Source: Martinezella tropici
GTDB taxonomy: Bacteria; Pseudomonadota; Alphaproteobacteria; Rhizobiales; Rhizobiaceae
Assembly: GCF_008370325.1 (NCBI RefSeq)
Contig: NZ_VNIP01000003.1
Coordinates: forward strand, 248,001-312,000
Direction: 5' to 3'
Length of the DNA stretch: 64,000 nt
The translations under genes and the position numbers were made by a program. This document shows, in pieces, positions 41,869-51,074 of this stretch; the first letter of the stretch is position 1, and every line of letters starts with the position of its first letter. The notes below the pieces were generated by a model that did no database searches, had not been told where the DNA came from, and saw only the letters and a list, made by a program, of their open reading frames with translations.

Positions 41869-43611
41869 TCAGCCTGCATCCTGCGACAGGTCGCGCCTTT
41901 GGCGCGACACGTTGCTCTCCTGCCGCTCGCGCGCCATGCGGCTCACGGCGGCACGCAATTGCGGATGACGCGACATGAAGAGATTGAAGTCGCGGCGGTC
42001 CAGCACGAAGAGCTGACAGAAATCGACAGCGACGACATCGGCCGTACGGCGTGCGCCCGTCAGCAGCGCCATTTCGCCAAAAAAAGCACCGGCGCCGAGC
42101 CGGATCTCGTCATCCTCCAGCTGCACCTCGACCGCGCCGGAGGCGATGAAGAACATGCTGTCGCCGCGATCCCCGGTTCGGATGACGCGATCCCCCGGCG
42201 AGGCCGATCGCGGCCGGAAGAGGAGCAGCAGCTCCTCATGCTCGTTGTCATCGAGTTCGGCAAACATCGGGAAGGTTTCGATGAGCTGCTCGATCTCGAG
42301 ATGGTGCTGGCGATCCCGTTCTTCGCGCTGCTTGTTGATTGCAGTCAATTGACGACGCAGGCCGTCCTGCTTGGCCATGCCGTATTTGTTCGCCAGGAAC
42401 GGCCAGCGGGCAAAGGTCCATTTTTCCAGCCTCTCCGTGGCGTAGAAGGCCAGCGGATTGAGCGTGATCGACAGGATCGCGCCGGCAAGGATGAGATCCT
42501 GCCCTTCCCGTGTCAGCAACCCCAGCGAAACGCCGAGCCCGGCCAGAATGAAGGAGAATTCGCCGATCTGCGCCAGACCTGCCGCGACCGCAAAGCCGAT
42601 GCTGGCCGGGTAGCGCAACAACAGCACGACGCCGAAGGCGATCAGCGACTTGCCCAGCATGATCAGCGCAAGCACACCGATGATCATCAGCGGTTCGCGG
42701 ATGAGAACCGAGGGATCGAAAAGCATGCCGACGGACACGAAGAACAGTACCGAAAAGGCATTCTGCAACGGCAGGGAGTCAGCCGCCGCCCTGTGGCTGA
42801 GATGCGATTCACTCATCACGAGGCCGGCAAAGAAGGCACCCAGCGCAAAAGATACGCCGAAGATCTCCGCCGCGCCGAAGGCGATGCCGAGCGCGATCGC
42901 CAGAACCGACAGCGTGAAGAGCTCGCGCGAGCCCGTGCGGGCGACCGATGTCAAAAGCCAGGGCACCACGCGCGGCCCGATGAAGATCGCAACGGCTGCA
43001 AAGGCGGCCACCTTGACGAGGGTCATGGCGATCGTCATCCAGATCGAGCCGGAAGCGGCATGCTCGCCAACATCCGCATGGCCGCCTAAGACACCGGCGA
43101 AGGCGGGTAGAAGCACGAGCGCAAGCACCATGGCCAGATCTTCGACGATCAGCCAGCCGACGGCGACGCGGCCATTGGTCGAACTCACCAGATTGCGTTC
43201 TTCCAACGCCTTCAACAGCACGACGGTACTGGCAACGGCAAGGCTCAGGCCGAAGACCACGCCGGCGCCGACGCTCCAGCCCCATAGCGACGTCAACCCG
43301 ACACCCAGCACTGTTGCGATTGCGATCTGTCCGATGGCGCCGGGAATGGCGACGCCGCGCACCGCCAGCAGGTCGGCGGCGGAGAAGTGCAGGCCAACGC
43401 CGAACATCAGCAGGATGACGCCGATCTCGGCCAATTGCGACGCCAGCGAAACATCGGCGACAAATCCTGGTGTCGACGAGCCGATGATGACGCCGGCCAC
43501 CAGATAGCCGACCAGCGGCGGCAGATGCAGTCTGTCGGCCAGATAGCCAAAAATGGCCGCGAACACGAAGCCCGCGGCAATCAATGCGATCAATGCAACG
43601 TCGTGCGGCAC
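41869..43611 (-). CDS. CPA2 monovalent cation/proton antiporter with cyclic-nucleotide-binding domain
   Basis: A 580-residue membrane protein. Residues about 1-385 are a 12-13-helix CPA2 exchanger of the YbaL/KefB type (LHLPPLVGYLVAGVIIGSSTPGF, EIGVILLMFGVGLHFSAADLLAVR, GWLIVEDLAMVLALVLLPAFAG with the conserved ED). After a short cytoplasmic coil, residues about 440-560 form a cNMP-binding domain (FAELDDNEHEELL; phosphate cassette GAFFGEMALLTGARRTADV). The Glu and Arg that hold the nucleotide are kept. Most KefB-like proteins end in an RCK domain instead. It would exchange K+ or Na+ for protons under cNMP control, by inference. Confidence 0.85.
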   Translation of the reverse strand: MPHDVALIALIAAGFVFAAIFGYLADRLHLPPLVGYLVAGVIIGSSTPGFVADVSLASQLAEIGVILLMFGVGLHFSAADLLAVRGVAIPGAIGQIAIATVLGVGLTSLWGWSVGAGVVFGLSLAVASTVVLLKALEERNLVSSTNGRVAVGWLIVEDLAMVLALVLLPAFAGVLGGHADVGEHAASGSIWMTIAMTLVKVAAFAAVAIFIGPRVVPWLLTSVARTGSRELFTLSVLAIALGIAFGAAEIFGVSFALGAFFAGLVMSESHLSHRAAADSLPLQNAFSVLFFVSVGMLFDPSVLIREPLMIIGVLALIMLGKSLIAFGVVLLLRYPASIGFAVAAGLAQIGEFSFILAGLGVSLGLLTREGQDLILAGAILSITLNPLAFYATERLEKWTFARWPFLANKYGMAKQDGLRRQLTAINKQREERDRQHHLEIEQLIETFPMFAELDDNEHEELLLLFRPRSASPGDRVIRTGDRGDSMFFIASGAVEVQLEDDEIRLGAGAFFGEMALLTGARRTADVVAVDFCQLFVLDRRDFNLFMSRHPQLRAAVSRMARERQESNVSRQRRDLSQDAG

Positions 43612-43717
43612 GGCGGTCCTTCCCGTTTCACGGCGTTAAAGCCTATTCCCTCTGTTGAAGGCTACCTAGCATCGCTTTTGCCGGGCCGTCTACGGGGTCG
43701 TGTGCAACTGAGGAAAA

Positions 43718-43771
43718 ACATCGCCTTGCCGATACACGTGGCCGAATACCAGGCTCAAGGCAAGGCGATGT
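43718..43771 (-). terminator. Terminator of the polyol dehydrogenase gene
   Basis: ACATCGCCTTGCC (43718-43730) is the perfect complement of GGCAAGGCGATGT (43759-43771), a 13-bp stem with a 28-base loop. On the minus strand it is followed by TTTTTCC, 13 bp past the dehydrogenase stop. Confidence 0.8.
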
Positions 43772-43783
43772 GACAACCGAAAC

Positions 43784-44830
43784 TTATTGATCAAGAACGA
43801 TCTGCAGCTTGACGTCTGTCGGTCGGGCTTCGACCGCACGATCGAAGGCCTTGATGGAGTCCTCGAAGACAAAGGTCTCCGAAATCAATGGCTTCAGATC
43901 GACGCGGCCGGATGCGATCAGCGCGATGGAACGCTCGTACTGATGCGCGTAGCGGAAGATCGTCTCAATGCGAATTTCCTTGGTCGATGCCGTCGAAACG
44001 TCGAAGCCGACCGGATTGACCGGCAGGCCGACGGCAACGATGACGCCGCCCGGACGCGGCAGCGTCATGACGGTTTCCCAGGCCTTCGGCGAACCCGAGC
44101 ATTCGAAGACGACATCGGCGCCCCAGCCGTCCGTGAGCCGGCTGACCTCTTCCACCAGGTTATTCTCGCGAATGTTGACCGGGATGACGCCCTGATACTG
44201 CGCGGCGATATCGAGCTTCGGCTGGGCAAGATCGGCAACGATCGCCCGCGCGCAGCCGCCGGCAAGTGCTGCAACTGCAACCATGATGCCGATCGGGCCG
44301 GCACCGAGCACGACGGCGGTGTCGCCGGGCGTGATGCGGGCCTTGGTTGCGGCCTGCATGCCCACCGCGAAGGGCTCGACCATCGCCCCCTCCGCAAAGC
44401 TGACATTGTCAGGCAGCTTGAACGTGTAGTTGGCCGGATGAACGACGAAGGGCGTGAGAACGCCATGGATCGGCGGCGTTGCCCAGAAGGTAACGGCGGG
44501 ATCGACATTGTACATGCCAAGACGGCTGGCCTTGGAATTGGCATCAGGAATGCCCGGCTCCATGCAGACCCGATCGCCGACCTTCAGATGCGTCACGCCG
44601 GCACCGACTGCGACCACCGTGCCCGCCGCTTCATGGCCGAGTACCATCGGCGCGTTGACGACGAAGGGGCCGATCTTGCCATGCGTATAGTAATGCACGT
44701 CGGATCCGCAGACGCCGACCGTATGGATCTTGATCTTCACCTCGCCCGGCCCAACCTCCTGCGGCAGATCGATATCACGGATCGCCAATTCATGCTGACG
44801 CTCCAAAACCAGGGCACGCATCTTGCTCAT
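43784..44830 (-). CDS. Zinc-dependent polyol (xylitol/sorbitol-type) dehydrogenase
   Basis: About 348 residues of the medium-chain dehydrogenase family. Catalytic zinc ligands are Cys in [11 protein letters not shown] and His with Glu in GHEAAG. The usual structural zinc cysteines are absent, as in sorbitol and xylitol dehydrogenases. The NAD(P) loop is [14 protein letters not shown], and [20 protein letters not shown] follows. Best match by pattern is bacterial xylitol dehydrogenase. GGAAAGAGGAAGAGG before the Met of MSKMR supports this start over the one nine codons upstream. It is single, with no sugar-transport genes in the window. Confidence 0.86.
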   Translation of the reverse strand: MSKMRALVLERQHELAIRDIDLPQEVGPGEVKIKIHTVGVCGSDVHYYTHGKIGPFVVNAPMVLGHEAAGTVVAVGAGVTHLKVGDRVCMEPGIPDANSKASRLGMYNVDPAVTFWATPPIHGVLTPFVVHPANYTFKLPDNVSFAEGAMVEPFAVGMQAATKARITPGDTAVVLGAGPIGIMVAVAALAGGCARAIVADLAQPKLDIAAQYQGVIPVNIRENNLVEEVSRLTDGWGADVVFECSGSPKAWETVMTLPRPGGVIVAVGLPVNPVGFDVSTASTKEIRIETIFRYAHQYERSIALIASGRVDLKPLISETFVFEDSIKAFDRAVEARPTDVKLQIVLDQ

Positions 44831-45077
44831 CGCCTCTTCCTCTTTCCAAGCAACCAACGCCCCGCTGACACGGGGACGAAATCTTTGTCCGTTATATCGT
44901 GTGAGCTGGCCTCACAAAACGATCTTTACGCGATGCCGATAAACTTCCGCGGCCTTCCTGCAGGCAACGGCTTATCAGCATTAATATTAGACATTTCTTA
45001 TTATTTAGCTCCCTATTGCCAATATTGACTGGAGTTCCATTTCTTGCCTTCTAATAATAGAGAAGGAGGGGCTCATT

Positions 45078-45218
45078 ATGACAGTATATGATTGGACCGG
45101 TCAGCGCGCCCGCCGGATGAAGATGCTGCGTGCGGCAAGCTTCGCAATGCTTCTGATCATCCTGATGGCGATACCGGTGATATTGCTGCACTACAACGTC
45201 ATCGAATACCCGCACTGA
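45078..45218 (+). CDS. Small single-pass membrane protein, 46 aa
   Basis: A 46-residue frame that starts with MTVYDWTGQRARRMKMLR and ends HYNVIEYPH. A strong GGAGGGG site lies six to eight bases upstream. Residues about 20-37 (ASFAMLLIILMAIPVILL) form one membrane helix, with a basic N-terminal side, so the C-terminus would face the periplasm. It is not related to any domain I know. It fills the gap between the polyol dehydrogenase and emrB-type genes (divergent to one, convergent to the other). Coding potential is judged by the ribosome binding site and the clean topology. Confidence 0.6.
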   Translation: MTVYDWTGQRARRMKMLRAASFAMLLIILMAIPVILLHYNVIEYPH

Positions 45219-45240
45219 CCACTTCGGAAAGACACGATCG

Positions 45241-46701
45241 TCATGCCGCCTTCCTCGCCTGCTTCGGCTTGCGCGAGACATTGTCGCCTGCCCTGCGGTC
45301 CAGCGGCAGGCAGTCCAGCACGGCTAGCAGCGCAATGATACCCAGCATCACGAAAGCCAGGCGGAATTCGATGGCAACGATGCCGCTTGCACCAAGCGGC
45401 GCACTGATTGCCTGGCCGATGCGGATGCCGATGGCGCCGACGGCAATACCCATACCCATGGTCAGCTGAAAGACTGTGCTGAACAGCGTGTTGGCGCCCG
45501 TCATCTGCTGCGGCGGAATATCGGCAAAAGCGATCGTATTCAGCGCGGTGAAATGCATCGACCGACACATGCCGCCAATGAACAGCACCGGCACGACGAA
45601 CCAGAGAGGGGTGTCGGGCGAAAATAGCGCGCAGGCCGCGATGAAGATGGCATTAAGGATGCCGTTGACGATCAGGACCGGCTTGAAGCCGAAGCGGCGC
45701 AGGATGGGCGTCGTTGCCGGCTTCATTGCTAGATTGCCGGCAAAAACGGCTAGGGTCAGCATGCCGGCATGAAAGGCGCTAAGCCCGAAGCCGACCTGGA
45801 ACATCAACGGCAGCAAGAACGGGACGGCGCCGATAGCCGTGCGGAACAACGATCCGCCGGAAATCGTGACGGCGAAGGTCGGCAGCCTCAACCCGGAAAG
45901 ATCGATGAGCGGGTGCTCCGTCCGGAGAAAATGGAATACGGCAATGGCAAGCAGGATGAAGCCGGCAAGCACATAGGCCCATGCCTCCAACCATACCGGC
46001 TCCGGCCGTCCGATCAGCTCCAACCCGTACATCAGGCTTGCCAGGCCGATGCCGCTGACGATGAAGCCGATCCAATCGAAAGGGGGACGCGCCGTGCTCT
46101 TTGTTTCGGGAATGAGCATGAGCGAGAAGACGAAGGCGAGAATCCCGAGCGGCAGATTGAGGAAGAAGATCCATCGCCAGCTTGCATGGTCGGTGATGAA
46201 GCCGCCGAGCGGCGGCCCGAGGACCGGCGCCACCAGCGCCGGCCAGGTGATCGTTGCGATAGCCGAAATCAGCTTGTCCTTCGGCGTGTTGTTCAAAACG
46301 ACCAACCTGCCCACCGGCACCATCATCGCCCCGCCGATGCCCTGCAGGATGCGCATCGCGACGAAGGAACCGACGCCATTGGCAAAGCCGCACAGGACCG
46401 AGGCGAGCGTGAAGATGATGACCGCCGTGGTGAAGACCAGACGGGCGCCGAAACGATCGCTGATCCAGCCGCTGATGGGAATGAAAACACCGAGCGTCAG
46501 CAGATAGGCGCTCATGCCGATATTGAGATCGACCGGACGGGCACCGAAGGAAACGGCCATCTGCGGCAGCGCGGTGGCGATGACGGTGCCATCCAGATTT
46601 TCCATGAAGAAGGCGCCTGCCACGAGCAATGCAATCAACAACGACCGAGACCCAGTCTGTTGCCGCTCCTCCCTCTGCCCACGCGTGGACATGTCATTCA
46701 T
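45241..46701 (-). CDS. EmrB/QacA-type MFS multidrug exporter (14 TM)
   Basis: A 486-residue major facilitator of the DHA2 family. It begins with LLIALLVAGAFFMENLDGTVIATALPQMA, which contains the DHA2 motif D1 (D-x-T-[IV]-V-x-x-ALP). The SGWISDRFGARLVF loop is motif A, and GIGGAMMVPVGRLV is motif C. About 14 helices can be drawn. It exports lipophilic drugs, dyes or fatty acids by proton antiport. There is no HlyD partner next to it. It is divergent from a GntR/FCD regulator 418 bp away. A Met at residue 4 is another possible start. Confidence 0.9.
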   Translation of the reverse strand: MNDMSTRGQREERQQTGSRSLLIALLVAGAFFMENLDGTVIATALPQMAVSFGARPVDLNIGMSAYLLTLGVFIPISGWISDRFGARLVFTTAVIIFTLASVLCGFANGVGSFVAMRILQGIGGAMMVPVGRLVVLNNTPKDKLISAIATITWPALVAPVLGPPLGGFITDHASWRWIFFLNLPLGILAFVFSLMLIPETKSTARPPFDWIGFIVSGIGLASLMYGLELIGRPEPVWLEAWAYVLAGFILLAIAVFHFLRTEHPLIDLSGLRLPTFAVTISGGSLFRTAIGAVPFLLPLMFQVGFGLSAFHAGMLTLAVFAGNLAMKPATTPILRRFGFKPVLIVNGILNAIFIAACALFSPDTPLWFVVPVLFIGGMCRSMHFTALNTIAFADIPPQQMTGANTLFSTVFQLTMGMGIAVGAIGIRIGQAISAPLGASGIVAIEFRLAFVMLGIIALLAVLDCLPLDRRAGDNVSRKPKQARKAA

Positions 46702-47119
46702 CTATCGGCCACTCCGAATCCGCCTCGCACCCGGATGCATTTAACCGGCTCGGTAACGTTTACGATAGGCCGAAATCGTCCCATCAATCGATTGAGCGAT
46801 CACGTTTCGCGAAGCGCACGGCGCGCAATTTGATCGGCACGCCGACCGCTCTCGATCCAAACGCGCTCCACGCGAAGCACCCCGGCAGGTTCATGTTGGT
46901 GAACAGAGCGATCAATCCGGCGCTAGTAGGCATGCATGCGCAAGACATGCTAGGGTTTTTCGTCGGAAGAATGCCGCAGGGAGAACAACAGCATCGACGT
47001 CATAACAATATGGAACAGCCCCAAACTGGCCGGAGACACTGGCTTGAAGCCTCCAAACGCAGTGTAGGCCGATGAGTGTCTTCGCAACGGCGCATCAATA
47101 AGGAACAAGAGCCCGCATA
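46702..47119. other. Divergent intergenic region (MFS exporter and GntR)
   Basis: 418 bp without a credible gene. It contains TCAATCGATTGA at 46784-46795, a perfect 12-bp palindrome 83 bp before the exporter start, which is an operator candidate. The rest shows nothing I can identify. Confidence 0.5.
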
Positions 47120-47914
47120 ATGAAACATGGCCACGACGCATTGATCACCCCGGCGACGCCGGAGTCGAAACTGATCGTAACCCAATCGCCCTTCGACGCT
47201 TTTGTGCGAAAATACGGTACGATCCCGCGGCGCGGCGTCTTCGGCTATTTCGTCCATGAACTCGGCCGCCGCATCGTCGGCGGGAATTATCCCGTCGGCG
47301 CGACGCTGCCGAACGAGCCGGATCTCGTCGAACAATTCGGCATCAGCCGCACCGTCATTCGCGAAGCGATGAAATGCCTTGCCGGCAAAGGGCTCGTGGA
47401 AATCAAGACCCGCGTCGGCACGCGCGTCAAGGAGCGCTCCAACTGGCATCACCTCGATACGGATGTCATGGTCTGGTACTACGAGACCGGCCCGTCGGTC
47501 GAAATCATGCGTTCGATCAAGGATTTGCGGCTGGCGCTCGAGCCGGAAGCCACCGCGCGCGCGGCTCTGCGCCGCAGCGAGAGCGACATTGCAGCCATCA
47601 GCTCCGCTTATGAGGAAATGGCGTCCACCATCGGCGACGTCAACAGCAATGCCGATGCCGACCTGCGCTTCCATACGGCGATCTTCGCCGCCACCCATAA
47701 CATGATCTATTCGCAGCTGATCGACCTGATTGCCGTCGGGATCTACGCCAACCGCACCCTTTCCGGCCAGGAAGACATAGCCGAGGGCCAAAAGCGCGCG
47801 CTGCCACTTCACAAGGCCATCCTCGACGCCATCCTCGCGCAGGATTCGGATGCTGCAATCAAGGCATCGCGAAACCTGCTGGATGCCTGGCTCGCCCGCG
47901 ACTACGGCTTCTGA
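47120..47914 (+). CDS. GntR-family (FadR/FCD) transcriptional regulator
   Basis: A 264-residue regulator. Residues about 35-105 are the winged helix domain (GRRIVGGNYPVGATLPNEPDLVEQFGISRTVIREAMKCLAGKGLVEIKTRVGTRV), and residues about 120-250 are an FCD ligand-binding domain (DLRLALEPEATARAALRRSESDIAAI; ADLRFHTAIFAATHNMIY with the metal-binding His). It is like DgoR and uxu-type regulators of sugar acids. The neighbours are two drug-type exporters, neither on its strand, so its target is unclear. Confidence 0.9.
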   Translation: MKHGHDALITPATPESKLIVTQSPFDAFVRKYGTIPRRGVFGYFVHELGRRIVGGNYPVGATLPNEPDLVEQFGISRTVIREAMKCLAGKGLVEIKTRVGTRVKERSNWHHLDTDVMVWYYETGPSVEIMRSIKDLRLALEPEATARAALRRSESDIAAISSAYEEMASTIGDVNSNADADLRFHTAIFAATHNMIYSQLIDLIAVGIYANRTLSGQEDIAEGQKRALPLHKAILDAILAQDSDAAIKASRNLLDAWLARDYGF

Positions 47915-47940
47915 AGCACCGCAACTTGCCCTTGCAGGCT

Positions 47941-47990
47941 AGAGCGCGATGCCGAAAAGTGTAGGCGGTTTTCGGACGACATCACGCTCT
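47941..47990. repeat. Intergenic palindromic element (rhizobial type)
   Basis: AGAGCGCGATGCCGAAAAG and CTTTTCGG..CATCACGCTCT-like arms (here GGTTTTCGGACGACATCACG then CTCT) make an imperfect hairpin of about 50 bp. Elements starting AGAGCGCGATGCCGAAAAG are scattered through Rhizobium genomes. It lies 27 bp after the GntR stop. Confidence 0.65.
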
Positions 47991-48003
47991 ACTTCTTTGA
48001 TTC

Positions 48004-48054
48004 TAGAGCGGATTCAGATTTTAGGTCGATTCGACCTAAAATCATCCGGCTCTA
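48004..48054. repeat. Second palindrome overlapping the MFS stop codon
   Basis: An outer pair (TAGAGC with GCTCTA) and a long inner perfect pair (ATTTTAGGTCGA with TCGACCTAAAAT) form one hairpin. The stop codon of the 48052 gene (minus strand) lies in its right end. It separates two convergent genes and probably ends transcription of both. Confidence 0.7.
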
Positions 48055-49551
48055 GTGGGTCATCGCATCCTGGGCCTCCGTCTTGGGCAAGGGCGATCCG
48101 CGACCAGCGTCACGCGTGACCGGGATAAGCCAGATGGTCGCGCAGGTCGTCAAGGCGACGATGACGACTCCCCAGAAGCTCCAGTGCAATGCGGCATTGA
48201 ACACGCCCCGAATTGCGGGGTCGCCGACAAGATCGGAAAGGCCGGTCGGCTGGTTGAGGATATCGTGGAGCCTCGCTGCCAGCTCACCGCTGCCGTAATG
48301 CGCGATACCGATATTCATGATCGCGCCGAGCGCGGTTGCGCCAAGTGTGTTGCCGAGGCTGCGCGAGAAGATGATCGATGCCGTCGCACTGCCGCGCATC
48401 GACCATTCGACGCTTTCCTGCACCAATACCACGCTGGTGAGGCTGATAAGGCCCATGCCGAAACCCATTAGGAACGAGCCGATGCCGGCGATCACCGGGC
48501 TGCTTTCCGGCGTCAACAACAGGAGGAAGAGCGAGCCGAAGGGAAACATGAGACTTCCGGCGCGCAGAGTGTTGCGGATGCCGAAGGTGCGGAAGAAGCG
48601 GCTTGCAAGCATGACGGCGAGTGGCCAGCCGACGATCAGCATGGTGAGCGTAAAACCTGCCTCGAGCGGCGAACGGCCGAGCACACCCTGAACGTAGATC
48701 GGCAGGACCGTGGTCAGGCCGATGAGCGCTATGCCGGCAAGCAGCGTGGCGGCATTGCTGGTCGCGATCAGCCGCCGGCTCCAGAGAGCAATCGAGATGA
48801 TCGGCTCGGGGGCGCGCCGTTCCTGCCACAGGAACAGGATACCGGAGACGACGAAGACGATCGCAAGGGGACAGAGAACGGCAAAGCCGGCATCGGTCTC
48901 CGTCAGGATGACGAGCAGCGACACGATCGATATCGAAAACAGGACCGTGCCGAGATAGTCGATCTTTGCTTCGCGCGGCGTGATGGACTCATGCAGAAAG
49001 ACCATGAAACCGGCAATGGCGAGTACGCCAAGCGGCAGGTTGATCCAGAAAATCCAGGCCCAGGAGAGGTTGTCGACAATGATGCCGCCGGCAAGCGGGC
49101 CGATGACGGCGGAGATCGCCCAGACGCTGGCAAGCGCGCCCTGCACTTTCGCACGCTCTTCCAGCTTGTAGAGATCGCCCACGACCGTCATCGTCACCGG
49201 CTGGATCGCACCGGCGCCGAGACCCTGAAGCAGCCTGAAGACGATAAGCGAGGCCATCGACCAGGCAAAGCCCGCAAGCGTCGACCCTACCAGGAAGATG
49301 AGGATGCCGCAGATGAGGATGGGCTTGCGTCCGAAAATGTCGGAGAGCTTGCCATAAATGACCGTTGTGGTGGACTGCGCCAGGAGAAAGGCGGAAAAGA
49401 CCCAGCTGTAATAGGTGAAGCCGCCGAGCTGGCCGACGATGCGCGGCATGGCGGTGGCGACGATGGTCGCCTCTACCGCGACCATGAAGGTCGCGAGCAT
49501 GATCGAGACGATGACCAACGGGCGTCTCGAGCGATCGACCGTGCTGGACAT
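48052..49551 (-). CDS. DHA2-type MFS drug exporter (14 TM)
   Basis: A 499-residue major facilitator. MLATFMVAVEATIVATAMPRIVGQLGGFTYYSWVFSAFLL is the DHA2 opening of the MDR/tetracycline-type group. GKLSDIFGRKPIL is motif A, and GLGAGAIQPVTMTVVGDLY is motif C. About 14 helices. Similar proteins (LfrA, Rv-type, MdtD) give resistance to dyes and drugs. The last 15 residues are hydrophilic. It is followed by the palindrome and is divergent from the ROK regulator across 382 bp. Confidence 0.9.
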   Translation of the reverse strand: MSSTVDRSRRPLVIVSIMLATFMVAVEATIVATAMPRIVGQLGGFTYYSWVFSAFLLAQSTTTVIYGKLSDIFGRKPILICGILIFLVGSTLAGFAWSMASLIVFRLLQGLGAGAIQPVTMTVVGDLYKLEERAKVQGALASVWAISAVIGPLAGGIIVDNLSWAWIFWINLPLGVLAIAGFMVFLHESITPREAKIDYLGTVLFSISIVSLLVILTETDAGFAVLCPLAIVFVVSGILFLWQERRAPEPIISIALWSRRLIATSNAATLLAGIALIGLTTVLPIYVQGVLGRSPLEAGFTLTMLIVGWPLAVMLASRFFRTFGIRNTLRAGSLMFPFGSLFLLLLTPESSPVIAGIGSFLMGFGMGLISLTSVVLVQESVEWSMRGSATASIIFSRSLGNTLGATALGAIMNIGIAHYGSGELAARLHDILNQPTGLSDLVGDPAIRGVFNAALHWSFWGVVIVALTTCATIWLIPVTRDAGRGSPLPKTEAQDAMTH

Positions 49552-49933
49552 GACATTCCTTTCTGACTACTGCACTCGATGTCGAAGACGCGCAGGCCGC
49601 GATTAAGGCCATGGTCGAGCGCTCAAATGCTGGGATCGAAGTCTAGGGACAAGGACGATTGGAGGGCGGAGGCCTGCGGAATCGCTATAATAAGCTTTGC
49701 ATATTGGTGCCGGTCGATGTCAACTGTTTAAACGCGAGCACGCTTGCTTCTTGGCGGACGCTGCGGCCTGAAATCTCGGAACAACAGATCCGGATCCAAA
49801 GGGCACTACCGCGGCTCTCAAGCCCATTGACGATACCACATAATTGCGCCTTAATGAATTAACTTCTTTGTCTTTGTTCATTTTCTGAACTTAGCTGCAG
49901 GAGTACCAACCGGAATTCCAACGGAGCGCCGAA
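49552..49933. other. Divergent intergenic region (MFS exporter and ROK regulator)
   Basis: 382 bp, AT-rich in the last 100 bp. A short frame at 49659-49862 has no ribosome binding site and no recognisable content. No gene, repeat or site was identified. Confidence 0.5.
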
Positions 49934-51067
49934 TTGCTCACCTCTTCCCAGCAGCAGCTCTTGCGGGTCATCAGCCAGTCAGGTCCTTCGAGCCGCACTG
50001 TTCTGGCGGCATCCATGGGCTTAAGCAAAGCCGCCATGAGCGGAATTGCGCGCGATCTGATTTCCCTTGGCGTCTTGCGGGAGACGGAGACTATCTACGG
50101 TCAGGGCCGCCCGTCGATCCTTTTGGATCTGCATCCGGAGGGTGCCTTCTTCGTCGGAGTTTCGCTGCTGGAAGATCCGGCACCCCTGGTGCTCAGTGAT
50201 TTCAACGGCAACATCATCGCGCGCCAGACCATGCCATTGTCGCGCGATCCCGATGCCATCGCCGAGATGATCGCCGATACGCTGCCGAAGTTGCTTGCTG
50301 AACAAGAAAGGGCCGACGGCAAGCTTTCCGGTATCGGCGTGGCACTTTCCGGCTTCGTCGACGAGAAGCAGGCAAATTGCGTCAAATCCACCCTGCTCGG
50401 ATGGCAGGACGTGCCGCTTGCTGGCATCATTAGGCAGAAGACCGGCATCGACACTTTCATCGAGAACGATGCCAAGGCGGTCGCCGTCAGCGAGAAGCTG
50501 TTCGGCAGCGCCCGCGACGTGCAGAATTTCAGCGTCGTTTCCTTCGGCAACGGCATCGGCTGCGCCCATTTCGTCGGCGGAAAGCTCTATCGCGGCAATC
50601 ATGGCGGCGCCGGCGAGATCGCCCATTGCACCATAGAGCCCAACGGTTCGCCCTGCCGCTGCGGCAAGCGTGGCTGCCTCGACACCGTGGCTTCTCTGAA
50701 GGCAATCAAGGAAATGGCGAAGGCGGAGGGCCTTGCCTGCCATTCCCTCAAGGATCTGGAGACGGAGGCGTCGATCGGCAATGCCGCCGCGATCCGCATC
50801 CTGCATCGGGCCGGCAGCGCGCTTGGGCTGGCGATAGCCCATCTCATCCAGTTCAACGATCCCGGCCTGATCCTGATCACCCATGTCGAGGGACATTTCG
50901 ATGGCCTGTTCGGCACGGTCATGCGGCAGGCAGCCGAGGCAAACGTATTGCCGCGCTATGCCGGCCAGACGCCGATCCGCACGCGGCGCGTCGATGGCGA
51001 TGTCTGGGCACGGGGTGCGGCCAGCATCGCCGCTCATAATTTCCTGATTGGTTCCACCCCTTATTGA
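49934..51067 (+). CDS. ROK-family transcriptional regulator
   Basis: A 377-residue protein. Residues about 1-60 are a winged helix-turn-helix (QQQLLRVISQSGPSSRTVLAASMGLSKAAMSGIARDLISLGVLRE). The rest is a ROK sugar-kinase-like domain with GVALSGFVDEKQANCVKS, ENDAKAVAVSEKLFGSA and the zinc motif CRCGKRGCLD (GGAGEIAHCTIEPNGSPCRCGKRGCLDT). The last position is Asp rather than the usual Glu. ROK regulators of this form (NagC/XylR-like) repress sugar genes. It overlaps the next gene closely (eight bases to its start), so the two are one transcription unit. The start may be a TTG, since the first codon read as Met is TTG at 49934. Confidence 0.88.
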   Translation: MLTSSQQQLLRVISQSGPSSRTVLAASMGLSKAAMSGIARDLISLGVLRETETIYGQGRPSILLDLHPEGAFFVGVSLLEDPAPLVLSDFNGNIIARQTMPLSRDPDAIAEMIADTLPKLLAEQERADGKLSGIGVALSGFVDEKQANCVKSTLLGWQDVPLAGIIRQKTGIDTFIENDAKAVAVSEKLFGSARDVQNFSVVSFGNGIGCAHFVGGKLYRGNHGGAGEIAHCTIEPNGSPCRCGKRGCLDTVASLKAIKEMAKAEGLACHSLKDLETEASIGNAAAIRILHRAGSALGLAIAHLIQFNDPGLILITHVEGHFDGLFGTVMRQAAEANVLPRYAGQTPIRTRRVDGDVWARGAASIAAHNFLIGSTPY

Positions 51068-51074
51068 GGTTCCC

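Noticed and set aside
49659..49862. 67-aa frame between the MFS exporter and the ROK regulator
   Set aside because: No ribosome binding site, no conserved features and a low-quality composition for this genome.
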